Source of the DNA: Monocercomonoides exilis
Taxonomy: Eukaryota; Preaxostyla; Oxymonadida; Polymastigidae
NCBI GenBank assembly: GCA_001643675.2
Contig: LSRY02000005.1
Coordinates: 1,242,501 to 1,306,500, forward strand
Length of the DNA stretch: 64,000 bases
Reading direction: 5' to 3'
Part shown: piece by piece, positions 1 through 11,622 of the stretch
Numbering within the stretch: position 1 is the first letter of the stretch
Layout: each line of letters begins with the position of its first letter
Notes under the pieces: generated by a model
What the model was told of the DNA's origin: nothing
Databases searched by the model: none
The model's input: the letters and a program-made list of their open reading frames with translations, nothing else
Translations under genes and position numbers: made by a program

Positions 1-3000
1 GATACAAATACAGGTGGGATGATTCTTTATATGTTTAACGGAGACTATTGTTTTTTCGAATGTATTTTTTGTGATTGCAGAGCTATTTCCAGCTATGCAG
101 GGGGATTACGCATTCATCAGCCTTCCGGGATCTCTATTGAAACAATTTGTAAATATAAATTTATTCGCGATGAAGCAGGATCATATTGTGGGGGATTATT
201 CATGGAGAGACAATCAAACCAATATTTAATCTCAGAATGTGAATTTAAAGAGAATACGGCAAACGGAACGAAAGCGGGTATGTATGAAGGTGGAGGAGGG
301 GGAACGCTTTTAAAGACTATGAATTTGATGGAAATTGATTCATCTCCAAAATTGATATCATTTTGCTTCTTCAGTGCAAACAAGGCTGAAAATGAAGAAG
401 GACATGATATTAAAGTTCTAAATGAATATCTTAAAGGTTCACCATTTGAGTCATCATTCTCAACAACATCAGCAAAAAGAGTATTTTACAATGACAGCCA
501 AACAGGTTACGATACATGGCTTCCAACTATCAAAACAACATATGCCAGAGCAAATGGAATTACAGGGCCAATCTGTGGGACAGCACAGACCAGTCCATGC
601 AACACAATTAAGCAGGCATATGAAATGATTGAGAAAGGAGCAGAGGGAACAGTGAACATTCTTCAATCAACCTTATCTTCAATGGCTCTATTCATTGGAG
701 GGGGAGATATTTCATTCAAAGGCGAAAGTGAGAGCGAGTGTATCATTTCCACAAAATTCCTGAATTCTCATGAGTGTTTGTTCACATTGGATTCGGGATC
801 GATGGGATTGCTTTTGGTGACGATTCGTCACAACAGCGAAGAATCTTCGTCTTCGTTGTTTGTGATACGAACAGAAGCACAGAATCTGACACTGAAGAAT
901 GTGATTATATCAGGGGCAGAAGATGGGCGGACACACTCATTTGATGTTTCACTGTTCAAAGTGATATTTGAGAAAACGAAGATGGAAAACTGTTTGATTG
1001 AGGACATTGGACTGGGAGATTGCTCATTGTTTGAGGAAGAGGAGGATAGTGGAGTTGGGAGAGGGATGCTGGGAAATGTTACGATCCAAAGGATCAGCCG
1101 GATGAGAGGAAATGGGGCGATATTCAGCACTCAAAATGAAAGAAGTGATTCATGGGAGCTGGAGAATACCACATTCAGGAATTGCGTGAGCAAGGAAGGG
1201 AATGGAGGGAGCATTGATTGGAGAATCGATGAAAGTGGAACATTCAAGATTGGCAGAGGAGAGGTGACAACGGTGATTGGGGAGTGTGGGGCAGAGAAGG
1301 GAAGAGGAGAGGAGAAGGGGAGAGGAGGAGGGGTGTATTTGGAGCTTTCATCACCAACAACTGTGTTTGAGATTGTGAATGTGGGATTTGAAGACAATCG
1401 TGCAGAGCATGGGGTAAATGTGTCTTTTGCATCGCCTCAGCTGGAATCGATTCCTAAAGGAAGATATGGATTTGTTTCGCTTTTGAGCGAGGATGTGCAT
1501 GAAGTGGAGGGAGTTGGAGATACAAGCAATGTGACGCTGGTGATTCCGATTGTGTGCTATCTCCTGGATGTTCCGAGGAGTGAGATCTGTGTTTCAGCTT
1601 CGGGAGCTGATCATCCTCGCTGTGGACACACATTTTTCGAGTGCCGAACACTGAACTGCCCGATCGAAAGGGAAGAGAACACACCAGCAGATGGAACAAC
1701 AACAGCGACAATCAAAGTTGGAAATGGAGTTGAGGTTGGCTCGACAGTGATCTTTTCGAAAATGGCAAGGATGATTGAAGGAACAAGGGATGATGGATCA
1801 CTTGTTGTTGAAAATGAGGCAGCTTGGAAAGGTGATGAGGAAGGATGCATTGGAGTGTTTGTGATGCTGAAGGAAACAAGGATGAGGAAGATTGAGCTGG
1901 TGATTCCATCTGTTCTCGAACATCATGAGGCAATATTCCAGTTGAAAGGAGAAACACTGAACTTGAGTGAATGTGTTGTTGAAGTTGGAGTTGGAACTGG
2001 AGTGAATTTTGTGGAATACAGTTTGATTGTTGTGGAAAAGGGAGAGGCGAATGTGACTTCACTGAGATTGGATTCAATGAGGTTTGGAAAGCCTGTGATA
2101 AAAGCGAATAGTGGGTTGTCATCTGTCTCGTTGAAGAATGTGGAGCTGAATGATATGACCTTTGAAGGAGAAACAGGATTTGTTGTTTGTGAGGGAGGAA
2201 GCACACTCACTGCAGAAAGTGTGATTATCAGCGTGTGTGAAATGGGAGGAAGCAGTATGATTTGTGCAGGGAACAATTGTATTGTTCGAATGAAGGAGTG
2301 CTCGTGGAGTTCATGTAATTTTGTTGATTCAGGGGTGATGAAAGGCAGTAAAGCAAAGGAGATATCGATTTGGGGATGCAATGGGAGCAATATCAGAGTC
2401 AGAGAAGGAGATGGAGGTATTGTGTGTGGAGTAGTTGGTGAAGGAGGGATAGTGGATGTGCAGAACACAAGCGTTGAGGGATGTGTGGCAGGGAGAGGGA
2501 ATGGAGGAGGAATGTGTGTTGCAGCTGAAGAAAACGCGTTTGTTATTGTAAATGGCGGGTTAATGAAGGAGTGTAATGCAGAGGAAGTAAATGTTGGGAA
2601 AGGAGGATGGCTGTGCCTGAATTGCAGCGAAAGGAGAGGAGTGATGTCATTCAAGTTTGAAGGAGTGAAGTTTGCAGGAAATGAGGCATTTATGGGAATG
2701 AACATGTTCATTTTGGATTCAGATCTGAATGTGACAATGAGGAGTGAGACATTTGCGATTGATGTTGAAGGGATGGAAGACGATCCGAATCTGTTTGTTG
2801 GATGTGATGAGAAGCGGATAAACACAGAACTGTTGCGATTTGTGATTGAATACAGGAGCGAGAGGATTGTGGTGTGGGAAAAGGGGGATGATGTTGTTCG
2901 ATGTGGGAGCGAAGAGGATCCGTGTGAGACACTGGAGATGGGGATGAGGCACATTGAGAGAGGGGGGGAAAGAAAAGTGGTGTTCGTGAAGGAAAAGATA

Positions 3001-6000
3001 AGAGTGGAGGGGGAACATGATTTGAGTGGGTTTGATGTGGAATCAGTGGGAGCAGGATGTGATGAGAAGGAATATGGAACAGTTGTGATGGGGAGTGATG
3101 GAGAAAGTGGAGCAAAAGTGTGTCTTCGCAACAGTGGAGCATTCACTCTGAGAGCACTGGAGATGTGTGTGATGAATGTTTTGGGAAGTGAAGAATTAGG
3201 GGTGGTTGTGAGTGAGGGAGGGAAAGTTGAATGGGAAGACTGCTCAATCTCATGGAAGGGAAAGAGAGAAAGGATAGGAGATGTAGCATTTTGTGTTGTG
3301 AAGAAAGGGGAACTGGAGATGAAGAGGTTCAAAGTTCTTTCGTATTTAGGGAAGAGAAATGTGTTTGTGGTAAGTGGAGAAGTTGTGAGTGTGATTGATG
3401 AATTCACAGTTATTGAAGCGAAATTGGAGGGTGGGAATTTGTTTGAAATTGAAGGAGAGAGAGTAAATGGAGGAGGTGAGATGATGATGAAGAATTGCAG
3501 TATTGGATCGGTTGAAGGGAAAGGAGTTGATCCTTGTGTTGTTTCTAGCAAGAGTGGAAGTGGAGTGAAGCTTGTTGTTGAAGATTCGCTGATTGAAGTG
3601 TGCAATTGCGGGAGAAGCATAAAGGGGGGTGCGATGCTGTTTGAGTTGAATGAAGGAGGATTGTTCCATGTTGTGAACACGAGTGTGAAGCAGTGTGGAT
3701 GCTCTGTGAGCGAAGGGAAAGGAGGCGGGGTATATCTTTGTGCAACATTAATGGGAGAGCTGGATTATGTGTTTGATAGGGTATTATTAAGAAGGAACAT
3801 TGCAAGCGTCGGGAATGATGTGTTCATTGTGTGTGACTGCATAGAGAGACAGATCAACGAAACACAGTTCAACATCGACTTCCGTGATGTGGAGTTCATC
3901 AGGCAGAATGCGATCTATGGGATGGATGCGGGAGAGCACAATGAGCAGGTGATTGACCTGATGAGCCTGATTGTGAAATACCAGTCAGACACGATCGTGG
4001 TGTCAAACAAAGAGGGGAAAGGGGGAAGCAATGAGCAGCAGTGTGGGAAGCCCTTGTTGCCATGTGCAACGATTGGATTTGGGCTGAGACATCTGACACA
4101 TGATTTTTTCAGTCAGATGTTTGTTGATGAGGAATCTGTGATAGAAGAGGAAATTGGATTGGACACACTTACACTGAGTGGGATGCATGAAGTACAGAGT
4201 CGAGTGGTTGTGAAAGGGAGGATGAATTGCAGCAAAGAAAAGATTGTGGAGACGACTGGGCAGGTGTATGTGCGATAAATACAATTTGTATTTGAAGAAG
4301 TGGAATCCACACTAACTCCATTTCCAACAACGCATTCTTCATTCATGAAGATATTTTCTGGAAAGACATCGATCAGTATGTGTTCATTTGAGGGAGTGAG
4401 CTCGGTTGAGAGGGAAATTGTGGAAGTGCCATTCTGTCTGATATTTGCGGAAAGAGGGAAATGCTCAATGGGGAATGTGAGTGTTATGTGGCTTTCATTT
4501 TTGAGTGAAGCAGCCATGATTGTGGAAGAGGATACTGAAGTGAATGGGTTAACACTCAGAAATATTGAGGCAAACAAAGACTGCATGAAGATCTGTGGAG
4601 TTGCAAATGTGAAGATGGAAAAAGGATGGATGGGAAGGGCGAATGGCGATGAAGCAGAAATGAAGAACAGAAAGGAAAATGAATTTTCATTTTCAATTCT
4701 GTCATCTTCATTTGAGAACATCACATGTGTGGATGAGAGTGCAGGAGTGGTTAATGTTGAAGAGATGGAAGGAAATGTGGAGTTTTCGAACTGTTCATTT
4801 GGTGGGTGTTCATCGAGAAGAAAGAAAGGGAAGATGATATCTCTTTTTATGTGCAGAAGTATTCAGATGAAACAGTGTTTGTTTGATGGAAAGGAAGAAA
4901 GAAAAAGGGAATTGAACGAGGAAGTGGATGTGTGCAAATGGAATGGGTCAGTTGTTGAGGCGAAGGAGAGCACAGCAGAGATAAAGGATACGAGTTTTGT
5001 GAACAGCTTTGATGGAAGTCTTTCTATTGGTGGAGGAAATGTGGAGATTGAAGATGGCAAGTTTGAGAATAATAATCCGTCAATTGAAGGATATCCATCG
5101 CTGAGAAGAAATATCATCTGTTCAGATTCAGGAACATTGAATGTGATGAGTTTGAAGGGAGGAGATGGAGCTTTGCCAAACACTTCACTTTGGATCTTGA
5201 ATGAGGGATGTGCTTTTGAAGGGATTGTTTCAGAGAGGGATTCATCATTTTTCATTCCTGTGCTGGAAAGTGTGGAAGCAAAAGAAGAGACAGACAGAAT
5301 GAAGCTGACATTTAAAGGGATGCTTCTTGTGCCATGCAATCTGTCATTTTCAATTGTGAAGAGGAAGGGAGAAGAGAAAGAGATTGAAAAACATGATTTT
5401 GATTCGAATTGGTTTTTATCTGAAAGAGAAGCAGAAGGGAGCGTGGCAAAAGATCTTATCAGCAATTGCGGGAATGAAATTGAAGTGAGTGTTTCTGTTT
5501 TGTTTGGGAATTCAAATGCTCCTTCGTCAATAGATTCATTCATTCTGAAGAATGCAAATGAACCTCAAACAAGTGGAGATGAAAGGATCACAGAAGGAGG
5601 AAAAGAAAAGTCAATATGGCCAATAATTGTTATTGTAATGGGGATTGTTCTTTTTGTTGTCATTGCTGTTTCAATAATTGTTACAATCCGATGGAGAAAG
5701 CAAAAGAGAAGAACTGAAGAACTGGAGATAATTGTGGAAGACACAGTAAAGAAAGATCCGAAGGCATTTGAGATGGTGACGATGGAGATGTCACCAGAGG
5801 CGCAGTGGAGGAGAGCAGAAAGAGAGGCAGAGAAGAAGAATGAAAAGAGGATGAAGAAGAGAATATATGATACGAACATGCAGCACTCTGAGTCATCGGA
5901 GCATCTTCTCTCCGAGAGTGGCTCAACTGAATATATATTGGGAAGAGATTCAGACAAAATTCCTGATTGGGCATTAGAGAAGGATGAAGAAGAAGAGAAT

Positions 6001-6870
6001 CAAAAGAGAACACCATCACCATCCATCTCATCCACTTCAACAACCGATTCAGATTCGACATTTGTTCGATCAGAGAGTTTGTGCCCAACCACCTCTTCTA
6101 TGTCAAACCTTGTGGATGCAATGGCCTGTTCGTCTCCTCATGAAAAGCTGATTGTGGATCTGAGGGATTCGCTGTTTATGCTGCTTCATGGGAGGAACGA
6201 GAAGAAAGAGATGGCGATTGGCACTCTGCAGGAGCGGGAGGTGACAGCTGCTCAAGTTCTGTTCTGGGTGGCAAATGGAGCTCTTCATTCATTTGATGAA
6301 ATGGAAAATCCTCTTTCTTCACTTGCCAATCTCAGTCCTCACATTGTGTTGTTCTCTGAGCATATGGTCATCTGCATTGTGATGCACTCCGACTGTTCTT
6401 CTGATGATTCTGATTCATCATCCATCTCTTCATCGACAGTTGTGACATCTGCAAGTGATGATGATGATGAAAGTGACTCTTTGCCTTCATCTGCTTTTGA
6501 GGATGAAGATAGCTTCAAAAAAGAGTGTCTGAGGTGGAAGGCACCAGAGCTGTTGATGAACAAGAACAAGGAAGCAACAAAGGAGTCAGTGGCGTTCTCG
6601 ATTGGGATGATGCTGTGGGAGTGCTTGACCCTTCAAATCCCGTTTGGCGATTATGAGGCAGAGGTGGCTGGGCAGAAGATTGTGAATGGGGAGAGGCCGA
6701 GTGTGGATGGTGTGATGGAGTCGGATCTTGCAGAAGCAGCTGAGGGGTGCTGGGCAGGGGAAAGCGAAGCCAGGCCTAGTGTTGTTGAGCTGAAGAGGAT
6801 GTTCATTCAGCACTTCCCGAAAGAGGCAGTCGTTATGACGGTGTCAGATGCGATCGACTTTGCAACGTGA
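1..6870 (+). CDS. Beta-helix/TM/pseudokinase receptor-like protein, 5' partial, one in-frame TAA
   Basis: The frame is open from base 1 to TGA at 6868-6870 except for one TAA at 4276-4278. Because the frame is identical on both sides, this is one gene. The ectodomain has Cys/Gly-rich beta-helix coils and four large modules, each opening with a CG-x(4-6)-PC-like motif near 568, 1615, 2897 and 4039. A transmembrane helix (about 5611-5690) follows, then a basic stop-transfer, an acidic/Ser-rich tail and a kinase C-lobe-like region (about 6136-6830). That region keeps an APE-like KAPEL and an alpha-F-like FSIGMMLWE, but I see no glycine loop, VAIK, HRD or DFG, so it is a pseudokinase. The paralogue at 11623-19863 reads through the position equivalent to the TAA. 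The coding strand is strongly G-rich. The gene may be a recent pseudogene, use readthrough, or carry a sequence error. Function is unknown; surface adhesion or sensing is inferred. Confidence 0.75.
4276..4278 (+). other. In-frame TAA inside the beta-helix receptor gene
   Basis: The codon follows ...GQVYVR and precedes IQFVFEEVES. Both flanks align with the paralogue near 16910-16960. No splice-site pair around it would remove it cleanly while keeping the aligned residues. Confidence 0.8.
5560..6222 (+). repeat. Tract near-identical to 18473-19138 (duplicate copy 1)
   Basis: About 660 bases covering the membrane helix and cytoplasmic linker match the paralogue base for base. I see only one mismatch (aacgag versus aatgag near 6196), synonymous sites included. 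Upstream ectodomain coding is far more diverged. This points to ectopic gene conversion. Confidence 0.85.
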
Positions 6871-7277
6871 AGCAGTGGAGTGGGATGGGAGGTGGCTGCC
6901 TGGAAAGAGAATGTGGGCGATGTGGAGAAGAGTTTGTTGGGGAACTGCAAATTGGGGAAATGAAAATTGAAATTGAAGAGTTGTCCTGGCTGAAGGAGTT
7001 TGTGTGGGAAATCGATAAAATGAATTAGTCTGTATTAGAAAATGTATTGTGCGTGGTTTGAGTATCGCCAATACTTGTAAATCAAATGTTTGTATCTTTA
7101 TATTGACTTTTTTTTTATTCATGCATTTATATGTGACATTTTTTGATGTTAGAAAACAATTTTAACGTGTAAAGATATATCATTAGTTTTCTGTAGCATA
7201 ATGAGGATATTATTTTTATCTGAGCACGTGTTTATGTTGTTTCAGTAGCACTTTGAAATTATGAGAATAATTGCGTG
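6871..7277. other. 3' flank, no gene seen
   Basis: AT-rich spacer between the receptor stop codon and the foldback element. I see no open frame with family resemblance. Confidence 0.6.
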
Positions 7278-7279
7278 TA

Positions 7280-7680
7280 GGGTCATATTTTTATTAGTAC
7301 CTATTTTTTTTATTGGTACCTAAAATTTTCTGGTTTTTTAAGCATTTGCAAATAAAGAAAAATAAACAGAAACCTTTAAAACTCCATTATTTACTATTTC
7401 CGAGAATATTTTTCACTTTCACCATTTTGCTAAAAAGATCTTGAAATTTTTATTTTACAAACGCGATCAAAGACATGCTCGTATTTCCACGAGCTTTTGA
7501 ATTTGATAGTTTTTCTTGTTGATGTTGTTATTAAACTTTTCTTTTTTATATTTTTGATTAATTTAAAACAACGAGAACTCTTTTTTTTCTATGGATTTCA
7601 CACCTCACAATTTTTGAATAAAACTGAAATATAAACATAGCCAATATTATTTACACCTTTTTCTTATGTTCAAATAATGC
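7280..7680 (+). repeat. Left arm of foldback element
   Basis: Reverse complement of 7840-8240 with no length difference. Confidence 0.92.
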
Positions 7681-7839
7681 TCAATTGAATGTTCCAAATA
7701 TGCGATGTGGAAAAAATATTTAACAAAAAACAATTGGCACACAAAATGAAAAAGTTTATATTTTGATTTTCGTGTAAAACTCGTCAAACACAAATATTTG
7801 TATGTTATAACTTAATTATATGATAATATACTAAATAGT

Positions 7840-8240
7840 GCATTATTTGAACATAAGAAAAAGGTGTAAATAATATTGGCTATGTTTATATTTCAGTTTT
7901 ATTCAAAAATTGTGAGGTGTGAAATCCATAGAAAAAAAAGAGTTCTCGTTGTTTTAAATTAATCAAAAATATAAAAAAGAAAAGTTTAATAACAACATCA
8001 ACAAGAAAAACTATCAAATTCAAAAGCTCGTGGAAATACGAGCATGTCTTTGATCGCGTTTGTAAAATAAAAATTTCAAGATCTTTTTAGCAAAATGGTG
8101 AAAGTGAAAAATATTCTCGGAAATAGTAAATAATGGAGTTTTAAAGGTTTCTGTTTATTTTTCTTTATTTGCAAATGCTTAAAAAACCAGAAAATTTTAG
8201 GTACCAATAAAAAAAATAGGTACTAATAAAAATATGACCC
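7840..8240 (-). repeat. Right arm of foldback element
   Basis: Reverse complement of 7280-7680. The match ends sharply at 7680/7840. Confidence 0.92.
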
Positions 8241-8466
8241 TATTTTGGTAGGTATTTATTCATTATTTTTTCTTTTGTCACCAGGTTTATTTATATGTAT
8301 GATTGTATGTGTGTCGTTTATTTATGTATTTTTAATTCAATTAGCTATGTCACAATTTATTTTCAACGATATAAATATTGGGCAAATTTTTTGTATTTAT
8401 GATAAAACAACGATTTGTTCCAAACTTTTTCTGCTTTCATTTCAAATAAGTCTAACATTCCCATGC

Positions 8467-8579
<113 letters not shown>

Positions 8580-8960
8580 GAGAAAAAAATTGTCAAAAAA
8601 TTGAGTGAAATAAAATTATTAAACCAAAATTTTTCGTCTTTTACCTCTTTTCTGAGTTCCATTACTAAAAAATCATCAAATGGCTTACGATCACATGCTT
8701 GGATAATTGAGGAATTAAGAAAAATTATTCGCAGTTGCCTGATATTGTTTTCAATGAGGAAAAAACTGTACTCCTGCAAATAATATAAAGCCGGAAGAAT
8801 ATCTTGAAGTTAGATTAACTTTTCAAAATTGTTTAATTCGAATACATTTTAATCTGTGATTCAAAACACGCAATTGTTCAATCTTTTTTGATAAATAACA
8901 AATAAAGCATAAAAAGAAAAAAAATGAGAAGTGAAAGACAATAAGATAAATTTATTCAGA

Positions 8961-11496
8961 TCAGAGCTCTTCTTTTTCTTCTTTTTGTCTCTCTTTTTTG
9001 TCTGTTTTCTTCTTCTCTTCTTCTTCTTTCATCTTCTTTTGTCTCCTCTCCTCTCTCAAACGAGCCTCTTCCTGCTCTTCCTGTTCCTCACTCTCAACAA
9101 TATCATCTTCTTTCTTTTCTTCTTCCTCATCATCATCTTCTTCTTCTCCCTCTGTTTCCTTTGCACTCTCTTTCTTCTCTGGTTCGTCATCCACATCTTT
9201 TGCTTGCTCCTTTGCCAGATGCTCATCTGATTTGACTGGGGCATTTGGCAGTCCTGTCATTCTTGTCAGTACATCATACACATTTGCTGCATATGCATTG
9301 GAATCTCCAATAATATAGCCTGACTCAAACACAGCTGTGTCATACAGCAGAAGTGCCATCGTCTCCAGCTTCTTCCGATTGCCTTCAAGTTCTTCATCTG
9401 CTGCATCTCTCTCTTCCAGTTCCTCATCAAAGTCTGGCCCATCAATGCCCTGCGCCTCAACCTGCTGCACAGCAACATTCATTCTCTTGATCAAATTGTT
9501 CGTCGGGTTAATCTCCAACACTTTGCGCGATTCATGCACATAAAAACGTGGATCGGCTCTGTTTTGTGCTCTGGTGTATCTTTCCATATTGGCCGAAGCT
9601 GATCCTTCAACATGCGCCAGCACACACGGTGTCCGTGCATCAGCAGCCAGACGAGTTGAAACTTCAACTCTTTCAACCTTCTCTCCAAGTGCTTCCTTGA
9701 AGAAGTTCACAAGAGGCTTAAATCTCTTCTTCCACTGCTTCAATTTCTCGCGCTCAAATTCAGACTCAGTTGTCAGCGCTTTCTTCTCCACCTGTGTCAC
9801 ACAAATGAACAACTTCTTGTCGTATTCTTTCATCTCCCGCACAACCATCTCATCAACTGGATCTGACAGAAACAGCACTTCCAATCCTCTTTTCTTGTAC
9901 GGAATCAAAAATGGTGACTGTTGGATGTTCGAGGTCGCAGGATCGCCTGCAATGTAGAAGAAATCGCTCTGCCCAGGGCGCATTCTTTCCAAATAGTCAT
10001 CCAACGAAATTGGTGTCTTCTCTGATTTTGTCGTATTGAAGCGAAGCAGACGTGCCAAACGTCGTCTGTTTGGAATGTCTTCCATCACGCCCATCTTCAG
10101 GAACCTGTGGTATGTCCGATAGAACTTCTCGTACGATGGGTCTCCCTCGCTTTCTGCTTTCTCTGCCATCTCAGATATCATCTGGATAATCTTCCGAACA
10201 ACTTTTTTTCCTATCTGCCGAAGCGTCTTTGACTCCTGCAGTGTCTCTCGAGACACATTCAGCTGAAGATCATCAGAATCCACAAGACCACGAACAAACG
10301 CTAAGTATCGTGGTATAAACGCATCAAATTCTTCGGTAATCAGCACACGGTGCACATACAACTTCACTGCACTGTTTTTCGCATTGTCAGAAGTGTCAAC
10401 TGGCGGCATGTCTTCTGGGATGTATAAAATTGACCTGAATCCAACATCCCCCTCAGCGCTGAAATGTGTCCACGTCAGAGGATTGCCTGTGTAATCTCGT
10501 GTCAGAGAACGGAAAAATTCCACATAATCAGATTCAGACACTGTCTTTGGGTCTCTCAGCCATATGGCTTTTCTCGGGTTGACGTGAACAAAATCATAAA
10601 CTTTTCCTTCTTCCGTTGTGTATGATGTCTCTCCGCGAGGCTTTTCTTCGTCTTCATCTTCCTCTTCCTCTTCCTCCTGCTTGGCAGCTCGCTTCTGAGC
10701 TTCAGGATCGTTCATATCTCTTTCCATTCGCACATATATCGGGAAATCAACAAACTCAGAATAATGCAAAGCAAGTTCCTTAATTTTCTTTGCATCTGAA
10801 TATGTCTCATCACGAAGATGAAGAACAACCTTTGTTCCACGGAATAAATCTGTTCCGCTTGTATCCGGATAAACTTCAAAAGATTGTGCATTGTCTGAAA
10901 CCCAAACGTGCTGTTTGTCTCCTTTTCTCTTTGAGGTCACAACAACTTTGTCAGCAACCAAAAACGATGAATAAAAACCGACACCAAATTGTCCAATAAG
11001 ATCAACAGCCGAAGTGCCGTTTTCAACTCCATCCAGAAAACGTTGAGTACCTGAATGCGCAATTGTTCCAAGGTTCTGTATTAATTCTGTTTCGTTCATT
11101 CCAATTCCACGATCAACAACAGCGATTGTGTTTTCTTCTGGGTCTGGAATAATGCGAATGTCAAGTTTGGCGTTATCGCCTTCTCCAAGAATGTCCTTGT
11201 CCGTGAGCGCTTGGAATCGCACTTTGTTCAGAGCATCAGCAGCATTCGAGATCAGCTCTCGCAGGAAAATATCCTTGTTCGAATACAATGAGTTTATAAG
11301 AATCTTCATCATTTTCGAAACATCTGTCGTGAATTCGTAGTTTGCTGCGCTTGCTGCTTCGTTTTTTGTTTCTCTAAAATCAAGTAACATTGAATGCAAA
11401 TATTGAAATATAAATAAAGAAATAAAACGCATTATCAAACTCAGCTCCGAGCAGCGAGACCAGAACAACAGATGCTATCAAATACACGTTCAACAT
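8961..11496 (-). CDS. HSP90B1: ER Hsp90 chaperone, GRP94/endoplasmin
   Basis: Spliced CDS is complement(8961-11373, 11441-11496), 822 residues. The 67-bp intron has a GTTTGA donor and TTTTAG acceptor, and the phase is exact. Exon 1 encodes a signal peptide (MLNVYLIASVVLVSLLGA). The Hsp90 ATPase fold follows: FLRELISNAADAL with the catalytic Glu, the GIGM loop and GQFGVGFYS. Then come an acidic charged linker (near 10620-10680), middle and C-terminal domains and a Glu/Lys-rich tail. The protein ends in KEEL, an ER-retrieval signal of the KDEL type. Signal peptide plus KEEL place it in the ER lumen, where GRP94 folds secreted and membrane proteins, possibly including the large Cys-rich receptors beside it (inference). 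The start shares a divergent spacer with the receptor gene. TGA stop. Length is normal for the family. Confidence 0.96.
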
Positions 11497-11622
11497 AAAA
11501 AATTAAATGATCAACGTGTGATCCAAACATATAACCTACGTCATTCTAAATTGATCCAAACTCAAAATATATTTAAATTCGAAATTTAACATTGTTTTGT
11601 GTTTCAGAGGAAGGGCAAGACC
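11497..11622. promoter_or_regulatory. 126-bp divergent promoter region, GRP94 / beta-helix receptor
   Basis: The two start codons face away from each other across 126 AT-rich bases, so both promoters or a shared one must lie here or inside the 5' ends. I recognise no core motif. A TTTCAG at 11602-11607 could be the acceptor of a 5'-UTR intron upstream of the receptor ATG. Confidence 0.5.

Larger units (their letters stand above)
7280..8240. mobile_element. Foldback/MITE-like DNA transposon with 401-bp terminal inverted repeats
   Basis: Arms 7280-7680 and 7840-8240 are reverse complements in perfect register (7280 pairs with 8240, 7680 with 7840); by eye I found no mismatch. The loop 7681-7839 (159 bp) has no open frame. 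The tips read GGGTCATATTTTTATTAG and its complement, and each is flanked by TA (7278-7279 and 8241-8242). A TA duplication fits Tc1/mariner-superfamily mobilisation. With no transposase inside, the element must be non-autonomous. The arm identity implies recent insertion or arm homogenisation. A transcript across it would form a very long hairpin. Confidence 0.92.

Noticed and set aside
1923-3680. 585-codon open frame on the minus strand inside the receptor gene
   Set aside because: It is an antisense shadow of G-rich, TTA/CTA-poor coding sequence. The product is Ser/Pro/Phe-rich with no family signal, and the sense strand aligns with a paralogue.
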